From positions 62,001-126,000 of the forward strand of contig VCMS01000111.1 in NCBI GenBank assembly GCA_022539475.1: a stretch of 64,000 bases of DNA. Reading direction: 5' to 3'. This stretch comes from Gracilaria domingensis. Its lineage: Eukaryota > Rhodophyta > Florideophyceae > Gracilariales > Gracilariaceae. The stretch's first letter is position 1; every line of letters begins with the position of its first letter. Position numbers and translations under genes: made by a program. Of the stretch, positions 29,941 through 40,866 are shown piece by piece. The notes beneath the pieces are model-generated. The model saw only the letters and a list, made by a program, of their open reading frames with translations. It was not told the DNA's origin and searched no databases.

Positions 29941-32004
29941 ATGGCATTCTCATCTAGTGGTGCCGGCTTTTCCTTCGGATCCGGTGCCTCCACCAATTCG
30001 TTCGGTTTCGCGCAATCCAGCCTCTTCGGGTCTTCCGCAAGCGCATCATCCGCAGCATTATTTGGAGCGCCACAATCTTCTTCGTCCTTGTTTGGATCGA
30101 GTTCAGTACCGCCTACATTCGGAACGCCCAATTCGTCTTCATTGTTCGGTTCTGGAGCGGCGGCGTCCGCATTTGCTACTCCATCTGGAGCAAATCAAGC
30201 AACACCTGCATCTAGTTCTTTGTTCGGGTCCTCTACGCCCTTCGTTGGTTCCGCGAGTAGTGCTTCAACGTTTGAAGCATCACAATTGCTGTTTGGGACA
30301 CCTTCCACTTCAGCGCAGCCCTCATCTGCGTCTTTGTTTGGCGGAGCAGGCGGCTCCGGGTTAGCATTCGCTCAATCTTCTGGATCTCTGTTTGGGGCAT
30401 CTACAGCGCCTACACAGTCCTTATTTACCACCCCTTCTTCATCAGGGTTTGGATCTTCCTCAGGATCGCTATTTGGAGCGTCTTCTACACTTGCTTCCGC
30501 GTCAGGCGCAGCGCCCAGCTCCGGGTTTGCATCAGCTCTCGGCACGAGTTCTGCTGCGACCTTCTCTTTTCAAGCTTCAGGTTCAAATACATTCTCTACC
30601 CCAACAGCAGAGTCCCAAACAAAAGCTGCTCAGAGTGCAACGAATTCAACGTATCTAAACTCTGCACCTACGCAATCAACTGCACAACCAAGCTCTTCAG
30701 GCGGATTCGGGTTTTCGTCATTAACCCCGACTTCTGCTGCACAGTCTTCTGCATTCAGTTTTTCGGTCCCCGACAGTAAGGCAACTCCGGCAGCGGCTCC
30801 AGCTCCGACCTCTGCTTCTCCCGCCGCTCAGGGATTCTCTTTTAACTTTTCAAATACTACTACGGCATCTGCGACCCAGGCATCATCCTCCGGTTTTAGC
30901 TTTGCAGCTCCCTCAGCGGCTGCACCTGCATCGGCTGGAACGACGCCCGCTTCATCTGCACCTGGAGGTAGTGCTTCCTCTTCAGCCTTCAGCCTTCAGA
31001 CTGCTTCGTCTGGGGCTGCCTCAGCTCCCACATCCGGCGTTGGGACATCAGCACAGACCGGTGGTTTCACTTTGGGTGGAAGCGCAGCCTTTTCTTCTTC
31101 AGCCGGAGTGAGTGCATCTCAGCCAGGCTTAACTAGTGCTTCCGATAAGCCAAGCACCTCTTCGGGATTATTCGCATCAATTTCAGCCGGCACTTCTGCT
31201 GCCAGTGGTTCAACTTCTGCGTCAACAGCACCAGGTGCTTCATCCTCGGGCAGTTTCTTCCCTCCTGTGGGTAAGTCTTCTGCACCGGCTCTTGGACAAT
31301 CGTCACAGGCTCAAACTGCTGGAGGGAAGAAGGAACCCCTAAGTGTTCCTTCTGATATCAAGGAACTCAGCTTGGACGAGGTTGTGAATAAGTGGACAGA
31401 AGAGGTTGCCGACCTCGCGGAGCAGTTCCAACGTGGGGCAGCACTGGTGTCAAAATGGGACAGGACCATCGTCGCCAACGAAGACAAAATCGTGTCGCTT
31501 CACAAAGATGCTCAGTCATTACAAATTGCTCATAAGGAGTTGTCTAACAACCTTGACGTAATTCTTTCACAACAAACAGAGTTGCATTCTCTATTAGATG
31601 CTCTCGAATCGGATGTCGAGCGCAAGATTGGTAGCACGAATTTGAAGACAGATTCAAGATCTCCTTATTCTACCTCATCCAAACTTTATGGAGATGTTGA
31701 ACGAGAATCCATGCATCGACTTTCGCTTGAAATTATGGAAGAATTGGATGCCATGGCTCTGACACTAAGGGACTTGGTACTGGAACTGAACAAGGGTCGC
31801 AGTTCAGCCCATGGCGACGGGGTGGCCAGTGACACTGTTTCTCAAATTGTATCGGTCCTTAACGCCCATCTAGACTCTTTGCAGTACTTGGATGAGAGTT
31901 CCAGCTCTTTACAAAAGCGTCTAGCGGACGTATCTCGAGCTTGTGAAGTTATTTCTCGAGAGTCTGACCGAATGTACGTCAAAAGAGCAGGAAAGATGTA
32001 CTAG
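29941..32004 (+). CDS. NUP62: Nucleoporin Nup62/Nsp1
   Basis: The 687-residue protein has an N-terminal region of about 460 residues rich in Ser, Ala and Thr with many FG and SLFG-type repeats (GFSFGSG, SLFGSS, SLFGA). A C-terminal coiled coil follows: SLDEVVNKWTEEVADLAEQF at about 480 and further helices to the end, matching the Nsp1/Nup62 C-terminal family. Nup62 lies in the central channel of the nuclear pore with Nup54 and Nup58; its FG repeats form the permeability barrier and bind importins. The start is the first ATG (29941-29943). It is convergent with alpha-SNAP, 67 bp between stops. Confidence 0.95.
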   Translation: MAFSSSGAGFSFGSGASTNSFGFAQSSLFGSSASASSAALFGAPQSSSSLFGSSSVPPTFGTPNSSSLFGSGAAASAFATPSGANQATPASSSLFGSSTPFVGSASSASTFEASQLLFGTPSTSAQPSSASLFGGAGGSGLAFAQSSGSLFGASTAPTQSLFTTPSSSGFGSSSGSLFGASSTLASASGAAPSSGFASALGTSSAATFSFQASGSNTFSTPTAESQTKAAQSATNSTYLNSAPTQSTAQPSSSGGFGFSSLTPTSAAQSSAFSFSVPDSKATPAAAPAPTSASPAAQGFSFNFSNTTTASATQASSSGFSFAAPSAAAPASAGTTPASSAPGGSASSSAFSLQTASSGAASAPTSGVGTSAQTGGFTLGGSAAFSSSAGVSASQPGLTSASDKPSTSSGLFASISAGTSAASGSTSASTAPGASSSGSFFPPVGKSSAPALGQSSQAQTAGGKKEPLSVPSDIKELSLDEVVNKWTEEVADLAEQFQRGAALVSKWDRTIVANEDKIVSLHKDAQSLQIAHKELSNNLDVILSQQTELHSLLDALESDVERKIGSTNLKTDSRSPYSTSSKLYGDVERESMHRLSLEIMEELDAMALTLRDLVLELNKGRSSAHGDGVASDTVSQIVSVLNAHLDSLQYLDESSSSLQKRLADVSRACEVISRESDRMYVKRAGKMY

Positions 32005-32071
32005 GCACGGAGGAAGCCAGACCAAACCACTATGTAATACATCCCATCTTCATTTGTTTTGAATTTAACTT

Positions 32072-32965
32072 TTAAGTAAGATCATCTTCTTCAGCCTTAA
32101 TGCTGTTTTTGATTTTCAACAGGATTGTGGTTTTCCACTCATCCAGTTTACTCATCGAGTCGTATTCAAACACGGTGTTAGTAAACGCCTCGACATCACC
32201 GTCATCGACGGCTTTAACTATAGATTCTAAGAGTCTACCCTCTCGGGAAGTTGCAAAAGTCGGGTCCATAGAATCATATTTTTCCAGAGCTCTTTGAGCT
32301 CCAATTACGTCTGACATGCAGAGGCGGCACAAACCAGCTCTCAAAAGATGCTCCCTAGCTCCATACTTGAGCAAATTACTGCTTAGAGCGTTTTCAGCAA
32401 TAGATTCATACAGATCCGCGGCTTCGGCAAACTTTCCTTCTATTGCATTTAAGCTTGCAACCTTGATCCTCATGGAGTTGGCATTGGATTTCGCATCATC
32501 CATTTCATAAAAATCTGCTGCAGAATTGTATGCTGCAAGAGCAGCGGCGGTATTGCTTTCAGCTTCAAGGATCTCCGCCACTTCTTTCTTCAGTCGCGCA
32601 CATTGCTGAAAGCGTGCAGCATCTGAGTATAAGTTTATCGCATTTTCGTACGCAGCAATCGCTTTCTTGATATCCGAATTCTTGTAGGCCTTTCCAGCTT
32701 CTGAATACTTGGAAGCCGCTTCATACTCCATGTCGGATATTTGGGCATATGATTCGGCAGCCTTCTCGAGTGCAAGACCTGCTTTTGACCAAGCCTTAGC
32801 AAGTTTAAAGCAATTTGCTGCTTTCACAAACGTTTCAGCTGCTTCTTCTTTGTTGGTGGAGGATAAACCCATCAGAGATTTGAAGAAGCCCCCTCTGGTA
32901 GCCATCTTCTTCTCTGCCTCAGCAAGCAGATTGTCACCTTCATCTTCTTTTCTCGATGCATTCAT
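32072..32965 (-). CDS. Alpha-SNAP
   Basis: The 297-residue product has the usual alpha-SNAP length and the TPR-like helical repeats through the whole chain. Family landmarks include AEAEKKMATRGGFFKSLMG near the N terminus, ETFVKAANCFKLAKAW and the acidic C terminus KAEEDDLT. Alpha-SNAP binds SNARE complexes and recruits NSF to disassemble them after membrane fusion; the penultimate Leu in this tail is the conserved NSF-stimulating residue. The start is the ATG at 32963-32965, directly before the conserved N terminus, although the frame is open further upstream without ATG. Confidence 0.95.
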   Translation of the reverse strand: MNASRKEDEGDNLLAEAEKKMATRGGFFKSLMGLSSTNKEEAAETFVKAANCFKLAKAWSKAGLALEKAAESYAQISDMEYEAASKYSEAGKAYKNSDIKKAIAAYENAINLYSDAARFQQCARLKKEVAEILEAESNTAAALAAYNSAADFYEMDDAKSNANSMRIKVASLNAIEGKFAEAADLYESIAENALSSNLLKYGAREHLLRAGLCRLCMSDVIGAQRALEKYDSMDPTFATSREGRLLESIVKAVDDGDVEAFTNTVFEYDSMSKLDEWKTTILLKIKNSIKAEEDDLT

Positions 32966-33501
32966 GGCTACGTACGGAAAGAACGAGGTCACGAAAACGG
33001 AGTAATATCGAATGAGATGCAGTATGTTCAACTTATTGAGTCGAAAAGGGTGAAGAAGTAACGATTTCTGTAGATCTATGGGAAAACACCCCCGAAAAAG
33101 CTTGCAGACATTCGTGGGGCGTGGGCTTCCGTGGTCTAGAAGAACGACTGGAGTGATGTTCAAAGGTTTCTTCGCCTGTTCGCGCAGCAACGTGTTTGGT
33201 CGAAATGGCCAGCAATGCGGTAATGCAAACTCAAAAACAATTTGAGGCAAAACTCACTTTTCAAGGTCACGATTGGAAGGGTGTCCGTGAGTTTCGTCAT
33301 GGTCACAGTTTGCACCATCGTGACGATCTATAGATCTGGTCGTTTGGATATTTGTAGAGCAAGAGCAGTGAGGAACTGTCGTATATCATCATCGCCCATA
33401 AGAGAGAACGCGCCTTGCGCTTGCTTGCGACGGACCAATGGTTCTCCTATGAGCTTCGATATTAGTTCGAAGCATGTGCTTCATGCGCGAAGAAACCCCT
33501 C
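32966..33501. other. Divergent region alpha-SNAP / TOP3A
   Basis: These 536 bp separate two divergent starts and presumably hold both promoters. No other feature is visible. Confidence 0.45.
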
Positions 33502-36232
33502 ATGACGCTTCGAATCCTAAATGTCGCCGAGAAACCTTCGGCTGCCAAAGAAATAATGCACGTCCTTAAAGGAAGTCAGTCGGCCCAAAGCCGCCATGGA
33601 CGCTCTCGCTTTAACCCAATATACGAATTTAACATGTCAGTACAAGGACGTCCCTCACATATGATATTCACGTCCGTCACCGGCCACATCAAGAACACTG
33701 ATTTTGAGGATAGGTATCGCAAATGGGGTTCATGTGATCCCTCTCAGCTATTGACTTCGACTCAAACTCGCGTTGAGTGGTTTGTTTCTGAAGAGAGACG
33801 TCCTCTGGCCGAAACGTTGAAGATAGAAGCTCGTAGAGCGGATTGGTTAATACTTTGGCTGGATTGCGATTCGGAAGGTGAGCGTATTGCAGCAGATGTT
33901 GCAGACATTTGCAAGGAAGCAAAACGCTCTATAATCGTAAAACGTGCTAGGTTTTCGGCCATGACAAGAGCAGATCTCTTTCGAGCAGTGAATCAACTTG
34001 ACGTCCTTAATGAACTTGTAGCCCGCATGGTGGCAACTAGACAGGAGATAGACTTGAGGGCCGGCTCTGCATATACTCGATATCTGACGAAGCAGCTGGA
34101 GAAATACGCATTGACTGATATGGAAAAGCAAGTAATAAGTTATGGTCCTTGCCAGTTTCCGACGTTAGGTTTGGTTGTCGACCGCTGGTTAAGAATCCAA
34201 AATTTTGTGCGTCGGCCATTCTGGGTCTTTGAGCTAGTCTTGAAAGATTGCCGAGTATCTTTGGAGTGGTTTCGCAAACAACTTTTTGACGAGTACAGCG
34301 CCTTGACTTTATACGAACTATGTGCGGAAGAAGCTCAAGCCGATGGAAACGTAGCGACTGTCAAACGAGTTGACAAGAGAGTAAAAACGCGTTGGAGACC
34401 ACTTCCTTTGTCAACTGTCGAACTGCAGAAAATAGCAGCGCGCACCCTTCGCATTAATTCTCAGCGAACGATGGACATAGCCGAGTCACTATATAACAAA
34501 GGTCTCATAAGCTATCCAAGAACAGAAACCAATAGATTTTCAAGGACTTATGATCTCAGAGGACTAATCCAGAAACATGTTAATCACACTACCTGGGGTT
34601 CGTTTGCTGAGCGTCTCTTGTCACCGGCTACAAGCGGAGATCCTGTAACTTTCCTTTGGCCGCGATCTGGACCCCAGGATGACGGAGCACACCCTCCTAT
34701 CCATCCAACACAGGAGGCTCCACTTTCATTCGATTCCCCAGATCACGCACGAGTTTATGAATACATTACAAAGCGCTTCTTGGCAACCTGTTCAATTGAT
34801 GCTGTTGGATCAGAAACCCGAACTGATGTTTTGGTCGGCAGTGCCGAATACTTCACAGCAAGAGGTCTTATTGTGGAACAAAAGGGTTACCTGGAAGTGC
34901 TACATCCTTTCGAGCAATGGACAAACAAAGACATGCCTATCTCTCTTCTAGATATGGATTCATGCATTCCAATACAGTCCTTTACCATTCGTGAGAGTCA
35001 AACGCAGCCTCCACCTTTGCTTCAGGAGGCGGATCTCATAGCATTGATGGACCATCATGGTATTGGTACAGATGCCACCATCGCTGAACATATTCAAAAA
35101 GTCCAAGATCGGAGATATGTTGAAAAGCTTGCACAAGGCCGTTTTTCACCTACGGAAATCGGGAAAGCACTTGTGATAGCACATGAACAATGCCAGATAC
35201 ACCTTGCACGCCCTCATATGAGAGCAAAGCAGGAAAACGAACTCAAACGAATTCTGAGCGGGGAAATGGATGCATCTCAAGTCCTAGAAAGTGCTTTGGA
35301 AGAATACAGTACCAAGCTGAACTTCTTGAAGACAAGGAGGGCTGTGTTGCATATTCTCTCAGCACTTCTCCCAAGTTACCCCGTCACCCGCGACGACCAT
35401 CACACAGAATTTCTCCCGTTGTGCTTGTGGACAAATGATGCGTTTATTGGGCCGGAGTCGCGTCAACACTGGATCTTTCAGAGGACAAACTCGCGGGAGA
35501 GGGCGAAGCAATTCACGCGGAAGACGTGGCAGAGGTAGAGCTCAACCCAGCGGAAGCAGCGAATGGAATGAGAGATCAGTGCTGTGTCGTATTTGTGATA
35601 AAACCCTCAATCTACCACGAAACGGTGTGCTGGAACCTATCGACAAAGTTTGTCCAATATGCCAGTATCAAGTTGTTGAAGTCACCCTTGCCCCTAGTTC
35701 AAGGAAACATACGGTTTGTCCTTTCTGCTTAAATGAACCGCCAAGTGATGTGTCCATTAATCCCGAACGCAAAGAAAGTGAGTTTCGTTGCTTTCATTGC
35801 ACACAAAGTAATTGCATACTTGCAAAAGGAACACCTGCCAACCTAAGCAACGTTGCGCAATGTCCGAAGTGCAGTAGCTCTTGTGCCGTTCGAGTAGGCC
35901 GAGATCCAGCAACAAAATTCATCAAGTGCACCATGTCTCAGACCTGCGACTTTATCTACTGGTTTCCGAATGGGTTAATACGAGACATTCATGCAGATGG
36001 AGGAACGTGTGCATCGTGCAGATCGAAAATCCTTAAGGTAACATGGAAACCAAGAGCCGTACCTCCTGGTATGGAAAATTTTGTAGGGTGTATATGGTGT
36101 AACCATACTTGGCCAAGTATGTTGAGTAGTATTGGAGAGGATCGTAGTATTCCACGTCCTCCACACCCTGGAAACCGTCAGACCTTTGCTTTCACCAGAA
36201 GACCAGCACGTGGACGAAGTTTTCGTGGCTAA
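33502..36232 (+). CDS. TOP3A: DNA topoisomerase III alpha, with frame change near 35.4 kb
   Basis: The first part (33502 to about 35.37 kb) carries the full type IA core. The TOPRIM domain has LNVAEKPSAAKEI and LDCDSEGERIAADV, and the catalytic Tyr is in ISYPRTETNRF. DHHGIGTDATIAEHI is another hallmark. The C-terminal part lies in a different frame, open from 35330 to 36232. It has an RG-rich linker (TRGRGRSNSRGRRGRGR) and four or five CxxC zinc ribbons, as in TOP3A. A short intron is the likely link: acceptor TTTCAG at 35481 (or AG at 35483) with a donor at 35346 or 35375 keeps the frame. A sequencing error or frameshift is the alternative. The enzyme dissolves double Holliday junctions with a RecQ helicase and RMI1. 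Confidence 0.9.
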
Positions 36233-37159
36233 TTTTGTGGCATTCTGGTCTCTGATCGATATTCCTCTCAACAAGTTTGGTAACCCTAGCCTCAAAGCGG
36301 CTTGAGGCTCTAATGATGCCGGAATTGTGAATAAGCTTGTCGTGATATCTCTTCTATACAGAGAGTTGGACAGGCATCATTTCGATCAAGAGTGGCCAAT
36401 GCCCTTTCCATGTACAAGTTGAGTATCTTCAGCTAATCTACAGGGCGTCTATCTCTTGTTGCTCTTCGCCTGTTGTCTCGATCAGCAATCAGTTATCCTG
36501 AGGACAAGCTGAGTTAATTTGATTTGTCGGATTCGTGCGCTGCGATTTGGGTTCAGCCACACTTGTTTGTTCGTTCAGCTGGCTCTACCCTTGGTACTCA
36601 TGTGAAGGGTTTCCACAACGATTGCTGAAGTTCCATAGCTGGGATTCATGGTGGGCTTTCACGATGGCTCCTTTTTGATACAATTCACAATATCCTTACA
36701 ACCTTTCAAGGGTAAGAAGATATTTCTAACCTTGCCGAACAGCATTTCAACAATTCCTAAATCAGTTTCACCATTTATGATAGCATCCAAAGTTCACCGG
36801 TAGTAGAGCACTGCAATCATCGTGGACAGGAGAGGAGAGGAATAATTGATGGTTATGGGGAGAGCACATGCTTATTTTCGCATATCCAAAGTGTTCGCGT
36901 TCTTGCAAGCTCTATACAAAGTGGTGTACCTTTGCTCTGATAATGGTGTTTCCATCACTTGGACAATGCGCGGTTCAAGATTTTCTGTCGTATGCGAGAG
37001 AAGTCTGTTGGTCTTCTATCTGTTAGTAGAGTTGCGAAGGGGAAGCAACGTCTCCAACGCCTCCTTCGTTCAGAAGAGGTTATGGTTTTGTTTCCTCATA
37101 TCTTTCGATAAGTTTGAGGTCTTGAACATTTCCTGTTGAAAGAAACACTAGCAATATTG
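36233..37159. other. Intergenic region upstream of subtilase
   Basis: I see no gene in these 927 bp. An open stretch at 36846-37139 lacks recognisable content. It presumably includes the subtilase promoter. Confidence 0.4.
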
Positions 37160-39733
37160 ATGAACGTTTCGGCCGTTTTGGTTCCAACCTTTTTTTTACT
37201 TGTCTCAACACTTTCTGGATATGTCAATGGCATTCCAACTTTATATCCGGGCTCTATCATTCAGAACTCTACAGTCGGAATGCCCAGGATCATTGAATTG
37301 GACGGAGCCACTGAAGGTGGCCAATTTCTGTTCCAAGTTGATGCCCATCAATTAAGTGCTCTCAAAGGTCAACAGGTACAGAGCTCTGTTTCAGTTTCCA
37401 CTTGTTCGGAGAAGTACGATTTAGATACCATTCTTTTGGTCTTTGAAGAAAACCCTCTCGGCGTAGACAATCCGAATAGACTGCGAAAAATAGCTATGAA
37501 CGACAACGATTGTGAACTCCAGTCAACTGTAGAGATTCTAACTGCTTCTCTTCCAGTCTATGTTCTCCTAACTGGGTACAGAGGTGCAGAGGGGGCGTTT
37601 GAAGTGCAAGTCAATGCCGTGAAACGTACCTCAGCCGATATTATTCCCTGGGGTTTGGATCGAATTGACCAGAGACGTCTTCCTCTGGATGGACAATTTT
37701 CTATTCTCAGAGGTGGGCACAACGTATTTGTATATGTTTTGGACTCGGGAATACGAACGACGCATAAAGAGTTTGAAAATGGAAAAGAATCTCCTCGGGC
37801 CATCCCTGGAGTTGACATTGTCGATCGGAAGCCTACATTTTCGGATGAAACTGGTCATGGGACTCATGTTGCGGCGATTATCGGCGGAAGCTCATTTGGC
37901 GTGGCGAAGAATGCGACACTTATATCTGTGCGTGTTATTGATCGAAACGGACGTGGATATACGAGTCGTCTCATTGAAGGACTACAATGGACCCTTGATG
38001 ATATTCAGAAGAACAACCGCACACCAGCTGTGGTAGTGATGTCATTGAGTACGAAGTTTTCAGCCTCTTTAAATGACGCGGTCGAAAAAACAGACAACTT
38101 CGGCGTGATTGTCATTACGGCTGCTGGGAACTCAGCGCATGATAGTTGCTTGTTCTCACCAGCTTCAAGCAAGTCATCTATATCTGTTGGAGCAATGGGA
38201 AAAGATGATGTTCGGGCAGAATATTCAAACTTTGGACAATGTCTCGATATATATGCGCCTGGAGAATCCATTACCTCTGCGTGGCATACGGGTGATGAGG
38301 CAGAAAAAACACTCTCCGGTACTTCTGCGTCATGTCCTCATGTAGCCGGAACCGTCGCAGTACTGCTTGCAGAGAATCCCTCAATGAATCCAGCTGAAAT
38401 ACGATCAGTGCTGTACTCCACTTCTACGTTTTCAGTAGTTGGGAATCACAGCACTGGTACCACCTATAATACTTCCAGCAATCAAATGAGCCCCACAGAA
38501 AGCAACAGACTAGTATACGTCAGAGCCATTCCCTCTCTACCCACTGATGGAGATCCTAAAGAAGGAACAATGTATATATACGTAATATACGCCTTGGCCT
38601 CTCCCAGGTCTATGACGGATGCTTGCGATCTTCCGCAGATCAAGAAATCCTCCATTACTGAACTCTTCAAGTCACATGGGATAGCTTCGTCGATTGGTAC
38701 GATGGTAAACATCAAGATGTGCTGCACATCCGCTTCCGGTGGTCGCGACGGTTGTGATGTCGAAGGACCTTGGAATGTTACTCGAATGATTGTTCGACTT
38801 CAAACCGGTGATATTCTTGCCGGTGCCGTGTTTGAGTTTCTTTCTGATTTCACCATGTCGCAAGACAAAACCTTGATGCTAGAGACTCTACTGAATACCA
38901 AGGTCACGCTTCTCGCGGAACCGTGGGTTGTCGACGCTAGAGGGCTGAAATATTGGACTGCTCCAGTGATTATGCAGCCTACGCAGACCAAACTCCCTAC
39001 ATCGGTTATAATTTCAATCTCAGTGGCACTGAGTGTGTCCATGTTTCTTGGGTTCTTGGGCTGTGGATACCTGTACCTCAGAAGGAAGAAAGCTCGCGAG
39101 ATTGCAAACGAAGAAGCCTTCCAGAGTATGGCAGCAAAGTTTGAAATGTCCAACGGAAGGCAGAGCAATCTGGCTAATATCGAAACGAGGATTTGTGTCG
39201 AGTACCAAAAGGAGGGCCTAAAGCGAACAAACACGGAAGTCAATGAAAACATGTTTAGAAACGCCAATCCAGACTTGGCACTACCAACGCCAAGGCAACC
39301 ACTTGCTTTCTCACCGGCGGGGCCTCAGAGCGTAAGGTCAAACCGGAAACAGAAGACCACCTTATCAAGCTTTTTGGGCGAATGGGGCCAACAGAGTCAC
39401 AATACAACCAGAGAAAGAGGAACTGGTTCGTTTTCATTGCGACGTCCATCCTTTGGTCCCAAGATGTTCCCGTCCTTTATTACTAAGTTGGCTACACCTC
39501 GAAGTGCAAGACCTCACATTCGAACATCAACAGGAAGAGAGAGTAACACGCTCACGCGTCATTCAAAGCAGAAAGAAGAGAAGGCCAGCTCGAATATTGT
39601 TCAAAGTATATCTGAACGTGAGAACGATTCTAACATTTGTGATGTACCACTGACTACGCCAAAATCGAAAGTCAGCGGCAAACATGATACACAAAATTGT
39701 AATACTGTGGATGGGAGCACAAGCGAGAACTAG
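37160..39733 (+). CDS. Membrane-anchored subtilisin-like serine protease (S8, proteinase K type)
   Basis: The 857-residue precursor starts with a signal peptide (MNVSAVLVPTFFLLVSTL). A propeptide or beta-rich region (about 25-160) resembles a bacterial pre-peptidase domain. The S8 catalytic domain spans about 165-440. The triad is Asp195 (VYVLDSGIRTTH), His233 (ETGHGTHVAAIIGG) and Ser389 (LSGTSASCPHVAG), with oxyanion Asn324 (TAAGN). A second lumenal domain of about 170 residues with several Cys follows. A transmembrane helix (about 612-640) ends in YLYLRRKK. The roughly 215-residue basic, Ser-rich cytoplasmic tail is unusual for proteinase K-like enzymes. The topology suggests cell-surface or secretory-pathway processing. 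The start is the first ATG. Confidence 0.9.
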   Translation: MNVSAVLVPTFFLLVSTLSGYVNGIPTLYPGSIIQNSTVGMPRIIELDGATEGGQFLFQVDAHQLSALKGQQVQSSVSVSTCSEKYDLDTILLVFEENPLGVDNPNRLRKIAMNDNDCELQSTVEILTASLPVYVLLTGYRGAEGAFEVQVNAVKRTSADIIPWGLDRIDQRRLPLDGQFSILRGGHNVFVYVLDSGIRTTHKEFENGKESPRAIPGVDIVDRKPTFSDETGHGTHVAAIIGGSSFGVAKNATLISVRVIDRNGRGYTSRLIEGLQWTLDDIQKNNRTPAVVVMSLSTKFSASLNDAVEKTDNFGVIVITAAGNSAHDSCLFSPASSKSSISVGAMGKDDVRAEYSNFGQCLDIYAPGESITSAWHTGDEAEKTLSGTSASCPHVAGTVAVLLAENPSMNPAEIRSVLYSTSTFSVVGNHSTGTTYNTSSNQMSPTESNRLVYVRAIPSLPTDGDPKEGTMYIYVIYALASPRSMTDACDLPQIKKSSITELFKSHGIASSIGTMVNIKMCCTSASGGRDGCDVEGPWNVTRMIVRLQTGDILAGAVFEFLSDFTMSQDKTLMLETLLNTKVTLLAEPWVVDARGLKYWTAPVIMQPTQTKLPTSVIISISVALSVSMFLGFLGCGYLYLRRKKAREIANEEAFQSMAAKFEMSNGRQSNLANIETRICVEYQKEGLKRTNTEVNENMFRNANPDLALPTPRQPLAFSPAGPQSVRSNRKQKTTLSSFLGEWGQQSHNTTRERGTGSFSLRRPSFGPKMFPSFITKLATPRSARPHIRTSTGRESNTLTRHSKQKEEKASSNIVQSISERENDSNICDVPLTTPKSKVSGKHDTQNCNTVDGSTSEN

Positions 39734-39948
39734 TTGTGAAACAAAACTTTAGGATTGAGCTCTTTGATGTTTAGAAGCCGGTGAAAACGCATTCAGGTAC
39801 AGCTCTGAAGTATCCTGACTGGCCAGGAACTGGCTAGGAACTGGCTATTGTAGTCTGTGTGCTCAGTGCTTTTATGTTAACACCGATGTAAACTCTTACC
39901 TTGGTATACCCAATGACTGGTCTTCGAATGAATCAGAATTAATATCTC

Positions 39949-40866
39949 TCATACGATAGGCTTCATCCCAGAAACATAGTATGTCCCGCCGGGCCGCTCG
40001 GCTTTCCAGCGGCCATAATTTGCCGCTGGTCCACCGCAAAAATCTGCAGCGATTAGATGAAACCCACATTCTTGAAGATACTTATCTGGATCAGGGATGC
40101 AACTGAGAAAAGCAGGTCCTCTCTTGTTCCTTGGTGGGGTTTTCAGTACAGACGCACAAAAAACACTCCCCGGGGAGCACAATGTGCCTATCTTCAGAAG
40201 CAATTCCTTGACCTGGTCGTCCTTGAAGTAGTACACAACGCCTTCCATAACCCAGATTGTTCTAACATCTTTCGTTTCAAATCCAGCTTGTAAGAGTTCG
40301 TCAACCCATTGCTTGGAAAGCAGACTAGTTCCGATTCTGACAATTGAGCCCGCTCGTAAACGAGGGGCAGGCTGTATACTAGCTATTCGCTCATCCTTCA
40401 AACTAATAACTTCTTCGATATCCACTTCGTAGCATGACACTAGGGACGTGAAGCACTCTAGACGATATGGGCGCATATCCATTCCTGCTCCGAGCGACAC
40501 AAGTTGACAAGGTTGCGATCCATTGAGGTTTCTTTCTACAAAATCATCGAAGTACTTCGTACGTATCGCAAGCCGGTTGCTCGAATTCTTTCCATGAAGG
40601 CGTTTCATTATGACGTCCCCTGCCAGAAATTTGGCGTAAATGTCTCGAAAGAGTGCATCCGGTCGTTCCGTTTCTTGAGCTCTTCGCGAAGCGCAGGTCT
40701 CCGCTGAAACTATTATTCGCTCTTGACTTCTATTGTCCCTTTGGTTTTCAAGTCGCAAGGCACTAGAGAACTCTACTCGAATGGAACTTGTGAGACGCAG
40801 GATTCCGGAAAGTAAGAGACTCCGGCGCTCACAAGGACTTGTGGAAGTCTGCCCTTCGATGTTCAT
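39949..40866 (-). CDS. SAM-dependent methyltransferase, LCM/PPM family
   Basis: The 305-residue product has the leucine carboxyl methyltransferase-like fold. Motif I is LVSLGAGMDMRPYRL, followed by the acidic strand YEVDIEEVISLK; WVMEGVVYYF matches the post-II motif. The N-terminal 65 residues are Ser/Arg-rich and may be a targeting peptide. In this family substrates range from the PP2A C terminus to small molecules; this sequence is not close to the PP2A enzyme LCMT1 in any motif I can see. It lies 332 bp downstream of MenF-MenD on the same strand. Plant and cyanobacterial demethylphylloquinone methyltransferase is UbiE-type, so a role in that pathway is speculative. Confidence 0.8.
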   Translation of the reverse strand: MNIEGQTSTSPCERRSLLLSGILRLTSSIRVEFSSALRLENQRDNRSQERIIVSAETCASRRAQETERPDALFRDIYAKFLAGDVIMKRLHGKNSSNRLAIRTKYFDDFVERNLNGSQPCQLVSLGAGMDMRPYRLECFTSLVSCYEVDIEEVISLKDERIASIQPAPRLRAGSIVRIGTSLLSKQWVDELLQAGFETKDVRTIWVMEGVVYYFKDDQVKELLLKIGTLCSPGSVFCASVLKTPPRNKRGPAFLSCIPDPDKYLQECGFHLIAADFCGGPAANYGRWKAERPGGTYYVSGMKPIV

